Below, in pieces: positions 9,484-23,000 of a stretch of DNA of 59,084 nt (the first letter of the stretch is position 1; each line of letters begins with the position of its first letter). The translations under genes and the position numbers were made by a program. Where the stretch lies: NCBI GenBank assembly GCA_022560615.1, contig JADFSR010000027.1, positions 1 through 59,084 of the forward strand, written 5' to 3'. The notes below the pieces were generated by a model that was given only the letters and a program-made list of their open reading frames with translations, was not told the DNA's origin and did no database searches. This DNA is from Gemmatimonadota bacterium. Lineage in GTDB: Bacteria > Gemmatimonadota > Gemmatimonadetes > Longimicrobiales > Gaopeijiaceae.

Positions 9484-9521
9484 TGGGAATGCGTTAGACA
9501 ACCTTTCAAGGAAAAACCGAC

Positions 9522-9800
9522 ATGTTGCACGGAATGCTGGCCATCTTTCAGAACGTCGCCATGGACGCAGAGGCCGCGCAGGCTTGGGGAGGTCTCTTCG
9601 GTGCCGGTATCGGCATCGGACTCGTGATCATCGGCGCGGGTATCGGCATCGGTCTGATCGGTTACGGCGCGACCCAGGGTATCGCGCGTCAGCCCGAGGC
9701 CGCCGCTGCGATCCAGACGGCTGCGATCATCCTTGCGGCGCTGGTCGAAGGAGCGGCGCTGTTCGCTCTCGTTATCACGATCCTGTACAAGTTCAATTAG
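9522..9800 (+). CDS. atpE: F1Fo ATP synthase subunit c
   Basis: A 92-residue hairpin subunit. The first helix is glycine-rich (GAGIGIGLVIIGAGIGIG), the loop is the invariant ARQPEA, and the second helix carries the ion-binding Glu76 (ALVEGAALFAL). The Gln and Ser/Thr residues that mark sodium-binding c subunits are absent (GIGIG in place of a Gln motif; EG in place of ES/ET), so a proton-coupled ring is inferred. About 20 N-terminal residues before the first helix form a short extension. AAGGAAA lies upstream of the ATG. Confidence 0.95.
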   Translation: MLHGMLAIFQNVAMDAEAAQAWGGLFGAGIGIGLVIIGAGIGIGLIGYGATQGIARQPEAAAAIQTAAIILAALVEGAALFALVITILYKFN

Positions 9801-9887
9801 GTCGGGTCCCGCAGCCCCCTCTCGGGCACGGCGGCGACCGGCTCGTTGGCGCGAGCCTATGACTTCAGGGAATCGATGGAGATCACG

Positions 9888-10487
9888 ATGAGAGCCACTC
9901 GAATTTTGCCGGTCGCACTATCGCTTCTAGCCGCGCTGCCGGGCCCGCTGTGGGCCCAGGGAGCTGGCGAGGAAAGCGGTGGAGGCCTCTTCGATATCAA
10001 CACAGGCCTGAGCGTATGGACGCTGATCATCTTCGCCGGCTTGCTGCTGATTCTGTCCAAGACCGCCTGGGGCCCCATCCTGGCCGCGGTCGACGCGCGG
10101 GAGAAAGGTATCCAGGCCGCGCTCGACGAGGCTGCCCAACGCAATGCAGAGGCCGCGGGTCTGCTCGAGCAGCACCGTGAGCAGCTCATGGACGCGCGGC
10201 GGCAGGCCAACGAGTTGATCGCCGAAGGCAAGGCCGCTGGCGAGAACGTCCGCAAGGACATCGAAGAGAAGGCTCGATCCGAGGGTAAAACGATCGTCGA
10301 GCGGGCCCGCGCCGAAATCGGGCGTGAGCGCGACGCGGCGCTCGACATGCTCAGAAAGGAGTCGGTGGAGCTCGCGTTGGCTGCGGCGTCGCAACTGATG
10401 CGGGAGAGGCTCGACCAGGCCAAGGATCGTGAGTTCGTCGAGCGCTACCTGGACGAGCTCGGGGATTCCCGTGGAGCGCAGGCGTGA
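9888..10487 (+). CDS. atpF: F1Fo ATP synthase subunit b
   Basis: A 199-residue stator subunit using the ATG at 9888, which has GGAG 8 nt before it; in-frame ATGs at 9876 and 9846 add only a few residues. The N terminus RILPVALSLLAALPGPLWAQG looks like a cleavable signal or an extra helix. The usual membrane anchor follows (SVWTLIIFAGLLLILSKTAW, about 46-66), then a long alanine/glutamate/arginine-rich coiled coil. Its TGA overlaps the GTG of the delta gene. Confidence 0.92.
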   Translation: MRATRILPVALSLLAALPGPLWAQGAGEESGGGLFDINTGLSVWTLIIFAGLLLILSKTAWGPILAAVDAREKGIQAALDEAAQRNAEAAGLLEQHREQLMDARRQANELIAEGKAAGENVRKDIEEKARSEGKTIVERARAEIGRERDAALDMLRKESVELALAAASQLMRERLDQAKDREFVERYLDELGDSRGAQA

Positions 10488-11059
10488 GAGACGAAACCGT
10501 CGCCAAGAACTACGCGGAGACGCTCTTCGAGCTGGCGCGTCGCCACGACGGTGTGGAGTCGTACGGGGTCGCGATCGCCACCGTCGCCCGCATCATCGAG
10601 GAGAATCCGAAGTTCCGCCTCTTCCTCGAGACTCCGCGCATCGATGACGAAGACAAGAAGGTCGTCGTCCGACGCGCGTTCGGAGAAGCGTTGCCGAAGC
10701 ACGTCGTGAACTTCGTGATGGTGACGATCGACAAGCGGCGCCAACGCCTCCTACGTGACATCTCGCGGGGGTACCACCTTCTGCTCGACGACCACTTGGG
10801 TCGGGAAAACGTGGAGGTGACCGTGGCACGTCAGGTCGATGATGCCACAACGCAAATGATTGCTGAACGCCTCTCGGGCGCGCTCGGAACAAGAGTGATC
10901 CCTCACATCCGGGTGAAGCCAGAGATCATCGGGGGACTCGTCGTACGCACGGGTGACACGATCTACGACGGATCGATTCGTAGGCGCCTGGACGGAATGC
11001 GTCGTCGCCTCCTGCGGGCGCAGTTGCCCGCGGCGGCTGGTGGCCCCGCCGACGCCTGA
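10484..11059 (+). CDS. atpH: F1Fo ATP synthase subunit delta
   Basis: A 191-residue OSCP/delta subunit that ties the b stalk to the alpha-beta head. The N-terminal six-helix domain starts with KNYAETLFELARRHDGVESY. The C-terminal part has the family signature PEIIGGLVVRTGDTIYDGSI followed by a short basic helix. The GTG start overlaps the preceding stop. Its order between atpF and atpA is the standard operon order. Confidence 0.93.
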   Translation: MRDETVAKNYAETLFELARRHDGVESYGVAIATVARIIEENPKFRLFLETPRIDDEDKKVVVRRAFGEALPKHVVNFVMVTIDKRRQRLLRDISRGYHLLLDDHLGRENVEVTVARQVDDATTQMIAERLSGALGTRVIPHIRVKPEIIGGLVVRTGDTIYDGSIRRRLDGMRRRLLRAQLPAAAGGPADA

Positions 11060-11090
11060 TCCGATCCCAATACCTAGGACCAAATAGAAG

Positions 11091-12656
<1,566 letters not shown>

Positions 12657-12683
12657 CCCCGCCAACCGAGAGAACGAGACGAC

Positions 12684-14991
<2,308 letters not shown>

Positions 14992-14994
<3 letters not shown>

Positions 14995-15178
14995 TGTCCT
15001 GTCCCAGAAGTTCGCCGGCATTCGGGCACCGATGCATCCACCCTAGCCGCGTTGCATGTCCTCGCAATAGCCCTGCTATTACTCGTCGTCGCGCCTTGGG
15101 GCACCGCTCGCCGAAAGGCGAGTGGTCGCGGCGCCTCGGCACCCTCGGTGCACGCCCAACTTCTGGGAAAGGACACTA
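14992..15178. mobile_element. TA-flanked palindromic element inside the atp operon, copy 3 (187 bp)
   Basis: The arms just inside TA at 14992-14993 and 15177-15178 pair over 19 nt with one mismatch. The left arm begins GTGTCCTGTCCCAGAAGT. The left TA is part of the atpD TAG stop; the right TA is 4 nt before the atpC GTG. It shares with the other two elements the position of AGAAGT 12 nt inside the TA and a core ACTCGTCGTCG close to 15081-15096 (compare 19129-19144). Internal hairpins include CTCGCC/GGCGAG near 15108. Removing one TA and the element places AAGGAGG 8 nt before the atpC GTG. It carries no gene. Confidence 0.82.
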
Positions 15179-15182
15179 GCTC

Positions 15183-15503
15183 GTGGCCGACGGTATGCTA
15201 GAAGTTCGTGTAGTCTCTCCGGATCGCATCGTCTTCGAAGGCGAGGCGTCCGCGGTAGTGGCGCCGGCGTGGGACGGACAGGTCGGGATTTTGCGGGGTC
15301 ACGCGCCGATGTTGACGCTGATCGGAGCCGGCGAGCTGAAGATCGACCGGCCGGGTGGCGGCAGTAACTCGTTCTACGTGGCCGCTGGCGTGCTCAAGGT
15401 CGAGCGCGACCGGGTGACGCTATTGACCGAGTACGCCGGCGATGAGCCGCCCGAGCAGATTCCGGCCGAAGCGATCGTATTCGCGGACGATGGCGACGGC
15501 TGA
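15183..15503 (+). CDS. atpC: F1Fo ATP synthase subunit epsilon, short form
   Basis: A 106-residue protein that keeps the N-terminal beta-sandwich (EVRVVSPDRIVFEGEAS; GHAPMLTLIGAGELKI; FYVAAGVLKVERDRVTLL). It ends soon after in an acidic tail (IVFADDGDG). The C-terminal helical hairpin that lets many bacterial epsilon subunits inhibit ATP hydrolysis is absent. The GTG start now lies 188 nt downstream of the AAGGAGG in atpD because of the inserted palindromic element; no good replacement ribosome site is visible just before it (AAAGGA at 15168 is about 10 nt away and is the best candidate). Confidence 0.93.
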   Translation: MADGMLEVRVVSPDRIVFEGEASAVVAPAWDGQVGILRGHAPMLTLIGAGELKIDRPGGGSNSFYVAAGVLKVERDRVTLLTEYAGDEPPEQIPAEAIVFADDGDG

Positions 15504-15531
15504 ATTCTTTCGTGAGTGACGGACCCTCCGC

Positions 15532-16350
15532 ATGAAGCTCGACCTTCACATCCACACCACTGCTTCCGACGGCGCGTGGTCGCCCGAGGCCGTGGTGCGG
15601 GGAGCGGCGAAGGGCGGGCTCGATGTAATCGCGGTCTCGGACCACGACACGACGGCGGCCTTCGCGACCGCGTCCGCCGTTGGAGCAAAAGTGCGAGTGC
15701 AAGTCATTCCCGCTCTCGAGGTCAGCTCGACGCACCAGGATCGTGACGTGCACGTGCTCGGCTACTTCGTCGATCTCGAAGCAAGCGCGATGATCGCGCA
15801 CGGCGCGCGAGCGACCAGCCGGCGCGTCGAGCGCATGCACGAGATGGTGGAGCGACTCACCGCGAGCGGGATCGAGATCACCTTCGAGCAAGTCGAGGCC
15901 GAGGCCGGCCCCGACCGCGTTGCGATCGGTCGACCTCACCTGGCGAGAGCCTTGGTGGCGGCCGGGCACGTCGCGTCGGTCCATGGGGCGTTCGACACCC
16001 TCATCGGCGACGGCAGCGACGCGTTCGTTCCGACGCGCCTGCTCACGCCGGTGGACGCCGTCGAGCTGATTCTCGAAGCGGATGGACTTCCCGTCTGGGC
16101 CCATCCGCCGGGAGATTTAGTCGATGCGCTGCTGCCGGAGCTCGTGCGTGCCGGCCTGCGTGGCCTCGAGGTGTACCGACCGTCACACAAGCGCCATGAC
16201 ATGCTTCGCTATGAGCGTATCTGCCGAACCTCCGGGTTGCTCATGAGCGGCGGTTCGGACTGGCATACGCCCGACGCCGGAACCGCGCTGGGCGATTTCT
16301 TCGTAGAGGCGACAGAAGTCGAGAAGCTGCTCGAAGAGGGTGGGTTGTAG
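15532..16350 (+). CDS. PHP-domain phosphoesterase (RNase AM / YciV-like)
   Basis: A 272-residue PHP-family metal-dependent phosphoesterase. The N terminus has the DLHIHTTASDG metal motif (His6, His8), the SDHDT motif at 36-40 and ALEVSS with a metal-binding glutamate. The C-terminal part has GGSDWHTPDAG, the last metal motif. The closest described family is the 5'-3' nuclease / 3',5'-nucleoside bisphosphate phosphatase group. It starts 28 bp after atpC and may be co-transcribed; its stop is 1 bp before the ATG of the next gene. Confidence 0.88.
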   Translation: MKLDLHIHTTASDGAWSPEAVVRGAAKGGLDVIAVSDHDTTAAFATASAVGAKVRVQVIPALEVSSTHQDRDVHVLGYFVDLEASAMIAHGARATSRRVERMHEMVERLTASGIEITFEQVEAEAGPDRVAIGRPHLARALVAAGHVASVHGAFDTLIGDGSDAFVPTRLLTPVDAVELILEADGLPVWAHPPGDLVDALLPELVRAGLRGLEVYRPSHKRHDMLRYERICRTSGLLMSGGSDWHTPDAGTALGDFFVEATEVEKLLEEGGL

Positions 16351-16351
16351 G

Positions 16352-18268
16352 ATGGCTGGGACTCGCAGGATGCGACCAGGAGCTCGCCGGTGGTTGGCCC
16401 CGATTCTGTGCATGCTCCTCGGCGCGGCGGCGTGTCACGCCGGACCCTCGCTCCCTTCATCGACGAGGTCGAGCGACGGCCTGCTCGCGGACGCTGAGCT
16501 GCAGGCGGTCGTGGAGCTCGGCATTCAGCGCGACATGTACGGCGTCATGGAGCGTTTGCAGGCCGGGCGTCCCGAGGTCCGCGCCCGCGCCGCGATGGCA
16601 CTCGCGTCCCTTCAGGCCGTCGAATCCGTCGTTGCGCTTCTGCCCGTACTCGACGACCCGGAGGCCCAGGTACGACGGGATGTGGCGTTCGCGCTCGGAC
16701 GCGTCGGCGATCCGGCGACTGCCGGAGCGCTCTCCGGCGCACTGTCCGCGGAACGGGATGCCACCGTTCGCTCGAGGCTCATCGAAGCGCTGGGTCACAT
16801 GGGAACCGCGGAGGCGGCGGACGCGCTACTCGCGGCTGATGTGCCGCCCCGGGAAGAAGCGGACCGCACTCGAGCGCTGGCGGTTCTCGGTGGCGTGTAT
16901 GGAGTCCGCCACGAAGGACTGAGGGGCCACCTCATCGAGAATCTGACTCACGAAGACTCTTCGGTGCGGTTGGCCGCGTCGAGTTACTTCAGTCTCGCAT
17001 CGGGAATCGATTTCTGGGCCACCCGCGCGCTCTTTCTCCGCCAAGCTCTCGATACGTATACGCTGGAGGATCCGGCTGCGATGCATCTGGTCCTGGGTCT
17101 GGGCAGGCTCCACGACTTTCTCGACGGCGAGCGGCTGAGGCATTGGGCGACCGAGGCAGGGGACTGGCGGACCCGCAGCAACGCGATCGCGGGACTCGAC
17201 CCACTCACCACGAGCGCGCAGGTGCTCGTGGACGCCCTAGACGACCCGTCACCGCAGGTGTCGTTCTCGGCTGTACGGGTGCTGACCAAAGACGCCCTGG
17301 ACCAGGCTCTGGTGCCCCACATCGAACAGTGGATCGAGACGAACCCCGACCGTCTCCAGCGCGTCCGTGAGCTGATGATCCAACTCGCCCAGATGGACCG
17401 GATCGACGCCATCGTAACATGGGTGGATGCCACCGAGCCGGGTGATGACAGGCGGTGGGCGGTCGGCCTCGAGGTGCTGTCGTACATGCCTGGAGAGGAG
17501 GCAGTCACGCGCATCGCTCGGGCCGCTCGCGATCCGTCGGAGCGCACCGCCACGGCCGCGGCCGCGGCGCTTCTCCGACGTTGGATGAGTGACCGACGGT
17601 CCCCGGAGACTCATGACCTGTACTTCGACCTCTTCAGGGCCGTAATCGAAGACCCTCGGCCCGAGGTCGCGGCGGCCGCACGACGTGGGCTGGAGTCTAC
17701 CGAGTTCGCCTCCAGGGGATTCCATGTCCCGTTGCCCGCGGAAGCTTCAGACGGGCCGGCTCAACGCGAGGGCTCGTCCGTGCTGCTTCCGGACGCCCGG
17801 AGGATCGACTGGGAGTTCCTGCAAGGACTGGGCAGGAGCCCGAGCCTGGTGCTGGAAACGACCAGAGGCACGATCACCGTCCGGCTTCTGACCGAAGAAG
17901 CGCCGCTCACGGTGCAGACCGTCGCCAGACTAGCGCAGGGGGGGCACTACGACGGTGTGCCGTTCCACCGCGTCCTCCCGAACTTCATGGCGCAGGGCGG
18001 CGACGTCGTGGGTCACGACGGCACAGGCGACCCCGGCTTCACCATCCGCACCGAGGTCACGCAGCTCCCGTTCTGGTCCGGCGTCATCGGCATGGCCAAT
18101 CTCGGGTTCCGTGATTCTGAGAACAGCCAGTTCTTCATCACGCACTCGCGGCAGCTGCACCTCGATCGTGGCTATACGGCCTTCGGCTGGGTCACCGACG
18201 GCATGGACGTCGTCGACGTCATTGAGCAGGGGGACGCCATCGTCTCGGCGAGGGTAGTTCCGAGCTAG
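16352..18268 (+). CDS. Exported HEAT-repeat and cyclophilin (PPIase) fusion
   Basis: About 638 residues from ATG 16352 (GTG 16340 adds four codons). The N terminus has a basic stretch and a hydrophobic helix ending LLGAAACHAG, suggesting a signal or lipoprotein peptide, so it acts outside the cytoplasm. Residues about 60-420 are alpha-helical HEAT-like repeats (for example EVRARAAMALASLQAV; AQVRRDVAFALGRVGD). Residues about 475-635 are a cyclophilin-type prolyl isomerase with FHRVLPNFMAQGGD, MAN and NSQFFIT motifs and GYTAFGWVTDGMDVV. The repeats probably hold clients for proline isomerisation during envelope protein folding. The combination is uncommon but clear. Confidence 0.88.
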   Translation: MAGTRRMRPGARRWLAPILCMLLGAAACHAGPSLPSSTRSSDGLLADAELQAVVELGIQRDMYGVMERLQAGRPEVRARAAMALASLQAVESVVALLPVLDDPEAQVRRDVAFALGRVGDPATAGALSGALSAERDATVRSRLIEALGHMGTAEAADALLAADVPPREEADRTRALAVLGGVYGVRHEGLRGHLIENLTHEDSSVRLAASSYFSLASGIDFWATRALFLRQALDTYTLEDPAAMHLVLGLGRLHDFLDGERLRHWATEAGDWRTRSNAIAGLDPLTTSAQVLVDALDDPSPQVSFSAVRVLTKDALDQALVPHIEQWIETNPDRLQRVRELMIQLAQMDRIDAIVTWVDATEPGDDRRWAVGLEVLSYMPGEEAVTRIARAARDPSERTATAAAAALLRRWMSDRRSPETHDLYFDLFRAVIEDPRPEVAAAARRGLESTEFASRGFHVPLPAEASDGPAQREGSSVLLPDARRIDWEFLQGLGRSPSLVLETTRGTITVRLLTEEAPLTVQTVARLAQGGHYDGVPFHRVLPNFMAQGGDVVGHDGTGDPGFTIRTEVTQLPFWSGVIGMANLGFRDSENSQFFITHSRQLHLDRGYTAFGWVTDGMDVVDVIEQGDAIVSARVVPS

Positions 18269-18331
18269 CGCGGCAACTTCGAGCGCAACTCGGCGTATTG
18301 TTTGTGTGACCGGGCGTCGACAGGAGGATCG

Positions 18332-18850
18332 ATGAAGCGGCTGACCACACTCTGCTTGATCGCTTTGGGTGCGTGTGCCACCAGTCAGGACGTATGGGGG
18401 GGGCGCATTGCGGCCCGGGAGACCCAGGCAGTGCAGATCGCTGCGGTGCGGTACATCGCCGAGCACTACGAGCCCTCGGAGTATCTCGGCCAGCCGGAGG
18501 CGATCTGTCTCGTCGTGGGCCAGCAGGCCGGACGCAGGGACCGGATCGCGACCGCGTTGGCGGCCAGGAGCGAGGACATGGATCCACCCGCTTCTTTGCT
18601 GTCCCGGCTCCGTCAGGTGCGGCCCCGGGTGCTTCCGATCTCGGCCTGCCGGTGGGGCGAGGATCTATCCGAGGTACTCGTGGATTCCGGTGCTCGTGCC
18701 ATCGCGCTCGGGATCAGTCACCCACAGTGGGTGACGCCGAATCTCGCTCGGGTGACAGCGACCCTCCGGGAGAACCAGCGGATCTGGTATCGCTATCGGT
18801 GCTCGGCCGAACGCGGACCCGACGGCTGGACGATTCGGCGGTGCCTTTGA
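18332..18850 (+). CDS. Small lipoprotein of unknown function
   Basis: 172 residues from ATG 18332, chosen because AGGAGG lies 5 nt before it. The signal is MKRLTTLCLIALGAC with the lipobox LGAC. The mature part is a mixed alpha/beta protein with three further cysteines (ICLVVG, ISACRWG, YRCSAE) and an amphipathic C-terminal strand DGWTIRRCL. No family is recognised. It follows the HEAT-cyclophilin gene by 63 bp and is followed after 29 bp by palindromic element copy 2. Confidence 0.7.
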   Translation: MKRLTTLCLIALGACATSQDVWGGRIAARETQAVQIAAVRYIAEHYEPSEYLGQPEAICLVVGQQAGRRDRIATALAARSEDMDPPASLLSRLRQVRPRVLPISACRWGEDLSEVLVDSGARAIALGISHPQWVTPNLARVTATLRENQRIWYRYRCSAERGPDGWTIRRCL

Positions 18851-18879
18851 CTCGGCGGCTCCATGCGGAGCACCCCGCC

Positions 18880-19203
18880 TAGCAGCCCGTGGTAGAAGTA
18901 CAGCGGGCCGCGTTACGGTGGCACGGCCGCAGGTCCTAGGCGGTGCGACGACGCCATAGCCGTCGCTACGGCTAGGCGCGCCAACGACGGAGATGGGGCC
19001 GTGCCACCGTAACCCACGCACTGTTCAGTGATGCCACACATGGTGTCGGGCGCAGGGGGGTCGCGGCCCTGGAGGTCGTTTCTCCTCCTCGGACCACCGC
19101 CTTCGGCGGCGGTGCCCGAACAACTACGACTCGTCGTCGTGCCTATTCCAGGTCTCGCGAGACCCCTGCGCGCGGCCCACTGTACTTCTACCACGGGCTG
19201 CTA
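18880..19203. mobile_element. TA-flanked palindromic MITE-like element, copy 2 (324 bp)
   Basis: Arms at 18879-18903 and 19180-19204 are perfect reverse complements over 25 nt and both end in CTAG. The right TA is part of the TAG stop of the minus-strand TonB-plug gene. Between TA and the shared AGAAGTACAG, five of the first twelve positions differ from copy 1, and every change is matched on the other arm. Inner blocks of 22 and 28 nt are identical to copy 1. A second inverted pair, ACGGTGGCACGGCC near 18915 and GGCCGTGCCACCGT near 18997, makes an inner stem. No coding capacity. Confidence 0.85.
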
Positions 19204-20043
19204 GTTCCTACGCCCACTTCGCGCGGGACCGCGGCGCGTCCAGATGAGGATCGCGCCGCACGCGGCGTCCCCTCCGCCAAAGATGGCCGGCACCGACGTG
19301 CCCGAGTACACCTCTACCACGTCCATGTCCGACGCCAGAAACTCGGTCAAATCCGTGGGCTGATCGCCCAACGAAGCCCTGCGGCTGAAGCGGCGGCCAT
19401 CTACGAAGATCGCCGGGTAGCAGCTCTCGATGGCGAGGACCCCCGGAGCCGGGGAAGTGATGTGGAGCGCACGCCGTAGGATCACCGTCCGGTTCGACAT
19501 CGTGCCACCGCTGCCTTGGACGCGAACCCCGGGCATCCCCTGAATGAGGGTGATGAGGTTGCCGCCCCGCTCCTCCAGCTCTTTGCGAAGTATGAATCGA
19601 CCGAAGCCACGCTCCAGACGGATATCGAGATCACGGAGCTCGTTGAAGGTACGCCGCGGGATCACATGCACCGTCAAGCCCTCGAGCTCGACGGGCTCCG
19701 CGCCGAGAAGAACCTCCGTCTCATAACTCCGGTCTTCGGTAAGCCAAACCTGGACGCGTCGCTCTTCGTACCCGAGGGCCTCGATCACGAGGAAGTGTAC
19801 GCCGAGCGGCACGTCGGTGAACGTGAAGAAGCCCAACTCGTTCGTGCTCCTCACCGTGCTCATCGACTCCAGCGTGACGGATGCACCGCTGACTGGCCGG
19901 CTGGTCTGGAGGTCTCGTACGTAACCGAGAAGGTTGGCCGCGCGCTCCTCCGCGTGCGCCGATTCGGCGGCGAGCAGCACAAGAAACGCCGTCACGATCC
20001 CGTTTAGAAGAGCTCGGTCTGCGGGTGTGTGTCGGCTTCTCAT
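19201..20043 (-). CDS. Barrel-less TonB plug protein with CarboxypepD_reg domain
   Basis: 280 residues from the ATG at 20043, which has AAGGAGG 4 nt upstream; the open frame beyond that is a shadow of the receptor gene. A signal peptide (about 1-30, ending ESAHA) is followed by a carboxypeptidase-regulatory-like beta-sandwich (YVRDLQTSRPVSGASVTLES; FTFTDVPLGVHFLVIEALGY). A TonB plug-type domain then comes with GVRVQGSGG, AIFVDGRRF, MDVVEVYSG and a short basic end. A full receptor would continue for some 600 more residues as a beta barrel, which is absent. It lies 41 bp after the complete receptor gene in the same direction and may partner it. Its TAG stop is the edge of element copy 2. Confidence 0.82.
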   Translation of the reverse strand: MRSRHTPADRALLNGIVTAFLVLLAAESAHAEERAANLLGYVRDLQTSRPVSGASVTLESMSTVRSTNELGFFTFTDVPLGVHFLVIEALGYEERRVQVWLTEDRSYETEVLLGAEPVELEGLTVHVIPRRTFNELRDLDIRLERGFGRFILRKELEERGGNLITLIQGMPGVRVQGSGGTMSNRTVILRRALHITSPAPGVLAIESCYPAIFVDGRRFSRRASLGDQPTDLTEFLASDMDVVEVYSGTSVPAIFGGGDAACGAILIWTRRGPARSGRRN

Positions 20044-20084
20044 GCGTCCTCCTTGCCCAGGACTTCGACCTCGTCCCGCGAATC

Positions 20085-23000
20085 CTACCGCCGGCTGCCT
20101 CCCAGGGTAACGCGGATGCCGAGCTGCGCCTGCCACTGTGAATCGGGAGTGAGCACCGACCAGGGATCCGGAGGTACTAGTCTCCCATCCTCGTCGCGCG
20201 CGGGCAAGGCCCCGCCCGCCCACCGTGACGACAGCTCTCCCACGCCGCCGAAGCTCTGCTCCCGGCCTTCGGGCTCGAGCAAAGGGACGTTGCTGCGAAT
20301 GGACTGGATGCTGCCCCAGTCGGAGTTGATGAAGTTCAGCAGATTGATCATGTCGGCCTCGAAGCGGACCGTCGCGCTCCCCGCCTGGATCGAGTGCGTC
20401 ACTCGCAGGTCGAGGCGGTGTTCCCACGGTGCCCGGCAGTCGTTTCGCCGAAGGATCTCTCCTTTGTGGGCGCTCAGGCACGGGTCACGCACCAACGCGG
20501 TGGAGAGTAGCGCGAGGGTAGCGAATCCGGAGGGCAGCTCGGAAGCGACGTTGGGCACGTAGATCAGGTCGTTGAAGCGGTCGAACGCGGGGCCGAGCGC
20601 CGGATACCCGTCGCCGTTGAGGTCCCCGCGATACACGTAGGAGAACGGTAGGCCAGATTGTCCCGTGTAGAGCAGGGAGAATTCGGTGTCCGTCAGGCTG
20701 GGGAACGGCCGCCCGTAGACCGATACTACGAACTTGTGTGGACGGTCGAAGTTCGACGCGGTCAGCAGCGGGGAGTTCGGGTTTCCCTCGGTCGCGTTGA
20801 ACCCGAAGTTGGAGATCATGTCGACCGACGTCAGGCTCTGCTTGTCGAAAGAGCGCGCGTACGCGTATCCGCCCTGGAACGCCAGCTCTTCCGTGATGAA
20901 GCCGCGGGCCTCCGCGCTCAACGAGTACGTCCAGTCGTTGCCTTTGTTCGTGACCAGAAGGACCTGGTCGTACTCCGGATGTTTGCGGTTCGGTGTGAAC
21001 CCGTCGGGAGAGGGATCGCCGAAGTGGGCGCGCTCGGTGCCCCCGTATCCCTCCAACGGCCCAAGAGGACCGCTGGGACCGTCGAGGTTCATCTCCTCGA
21101 TAGACACCTGTTTTCGCGCCATGCTGAACAGGAACCCGAGGGATCCGCTCAGGCGATCGGTCAATTCGTGATCGACGATCGACGAGAACTTGATGTAGCG
21201 CGGATATTTGAAGTCGGGGTCGAAGACGGTAACCGGGCGAACCGTGATCGGGGGCCCGTTGACGCACCCGTCCGGGGTGTTGGCCGCGTCGAATCCCGGA
21301 GCGGTATTTCCGGTCAATGGGTCGTCCGTCCAGCGGCCCGTGCAGACCTCGGTGATGGAGCGGAGGCCGTTGTTGTGGAAGGCGTTGGAGAGCCACACGT
21401 ACGGCAGTTGCCCGGTAAAGAATCCGGCGCCGCCGCGAACCTGAGTGGTGCGCCGGCCCTCGCTTTGCCAATTGAAGCCCCAGCGCGGCGAGATCAGGAT
21501 CTGCCCCGACGGCGGCGTCGACGTGTCGAAGCCGAACAGCTCGTCGAACTCGCTGTTGTACGCGGGCTTGTCGAGCAAGTAGGGAATGTCGACGCGCATG
21601 CCGAAACGCATCGTCAGCCCTTTGCCGGCGTCGATCTCGTTCTGCACGTATCCGCCGACTTCCAGCACCGAGAAATTGATTGCCGGATCCTGACCCGGCT
21701 GCAGTACGGTCCGTTGGTACCGCTGCGGCGCGTTGTTCGCCACGTCGCGTATGCTCGCGAAGAAGTAGTCTCCGAGCGCGCCCGGCAGGTACTCGTGTCG
21801 GATGCTGTTCAGCGCGCCGGTGATGCCGAAGGTGTACGTACTCCCCCGTTCGGTCGGAAGCGTGAACGTGTCGGTGAGGCGGAAGCTGGTTTGCTCGAGA
21901 TCGTTCGCCTGCGCGAAGAAGTGCGCGCCGGCCCGCACGGCACGGGTGAACGCGAGGCCGTCACCGACCGGACTGTTGAGATCCACTTCGACCTGGGGGA
22001 AGGAGCTCATCGGCGTTGTTTGATCAGTGGTCCGCTGGACCGACAGCTCGAGCTCGTTCCCCCCTCCATTTCCCATCTCTGAGAAGAGCTGGAACGAGGC
22101 GGTGTTCGTCGCCGATTCCCGGAGGATCGCGTTCGATGACAGTTCGTACGGCTCGAACGCCGTGCGGTTCGGCGTCTCGTCGTTCTGCGCCCAGGCGAAT
22201 ACGTTGCGCGCGGTCAACCGGTGGCCGCCGCCCAGAGAGGCGTCGACACGTGCGAAGATATTCGCGAGCTCCTGGTTGAGCGTGTACGGGCCGCCGAGTC
22301 CCGTGTCTACGCCGAACGAACCCTCGAACAAGTCTTGGAAAGCGCCCATCGATTCCGGCGAGATCTGGATGACCGCCGGATCGTCGCGCACGAGGTTGAA
22401 GCCCGTGGGGGGTTTGCCCCGCTCCTCGAACTCGGTCGAGATGTAGAAGTGTACCCGGTCCCGAACGATCGGTCCGCCCGCGCTGAACCCGAACAGTGAC
22501 CGGTCCACGCCCGACGCCTCCACGAGGCCGGTCGGGAGGCTGAGGTCACCCATGAGCGCCTCGTTACGGCCGACCGCGAAGCCTCGGAAGTGCCAATCGT
22601 TGGTGCCTACCTTGGTGATGGCGTTCATCACCCCGCCGGCGAAGCCCGAGAGGCGGACGTCGAAGGGCGCGACCATGATCTGGAACTGGGCCACGGCATC
22701 GATGGGCAGCATCTTGGCGCCGGCTTGGCCACCAGGGACGCCACTCGCGGTAAGCCCGAACGGGTCCTTGTGGGTCACCCCGTCGATGAGCACCTGGTTG
22801 TAGCGGTCGTTCTGGCCCGCGATCGAGAAGCCACCGTTCGCCGTGGTCGTCACGAGCGGTGACAGGTTGGCTAGCTCCATGACGTCGCGCGAGAGGATCG
22901 GCACCGACTCGACGACGCGCTCGTTCAGCAGGGTGGCGGGCCCGACCTGGCCGGGGTTGAAGATCTCGGCTCGCTCGACGTTCACCGCGATGCCCGCGAC

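Noticed and set aside
9642-9800. Sodium-specific c ring
   Set aside because: The Gln and Ser/Thr residues needed around the ion-binding Glu76 are absent, so proton coupling is more likely.
20044-20481. N-terminal extension of the TonB-plug gene
   Set aside because: The region codes for the C-terminal end of the full receptor in another frame. The ATG at 20043 has its own AAGGAGG and signal peptide.
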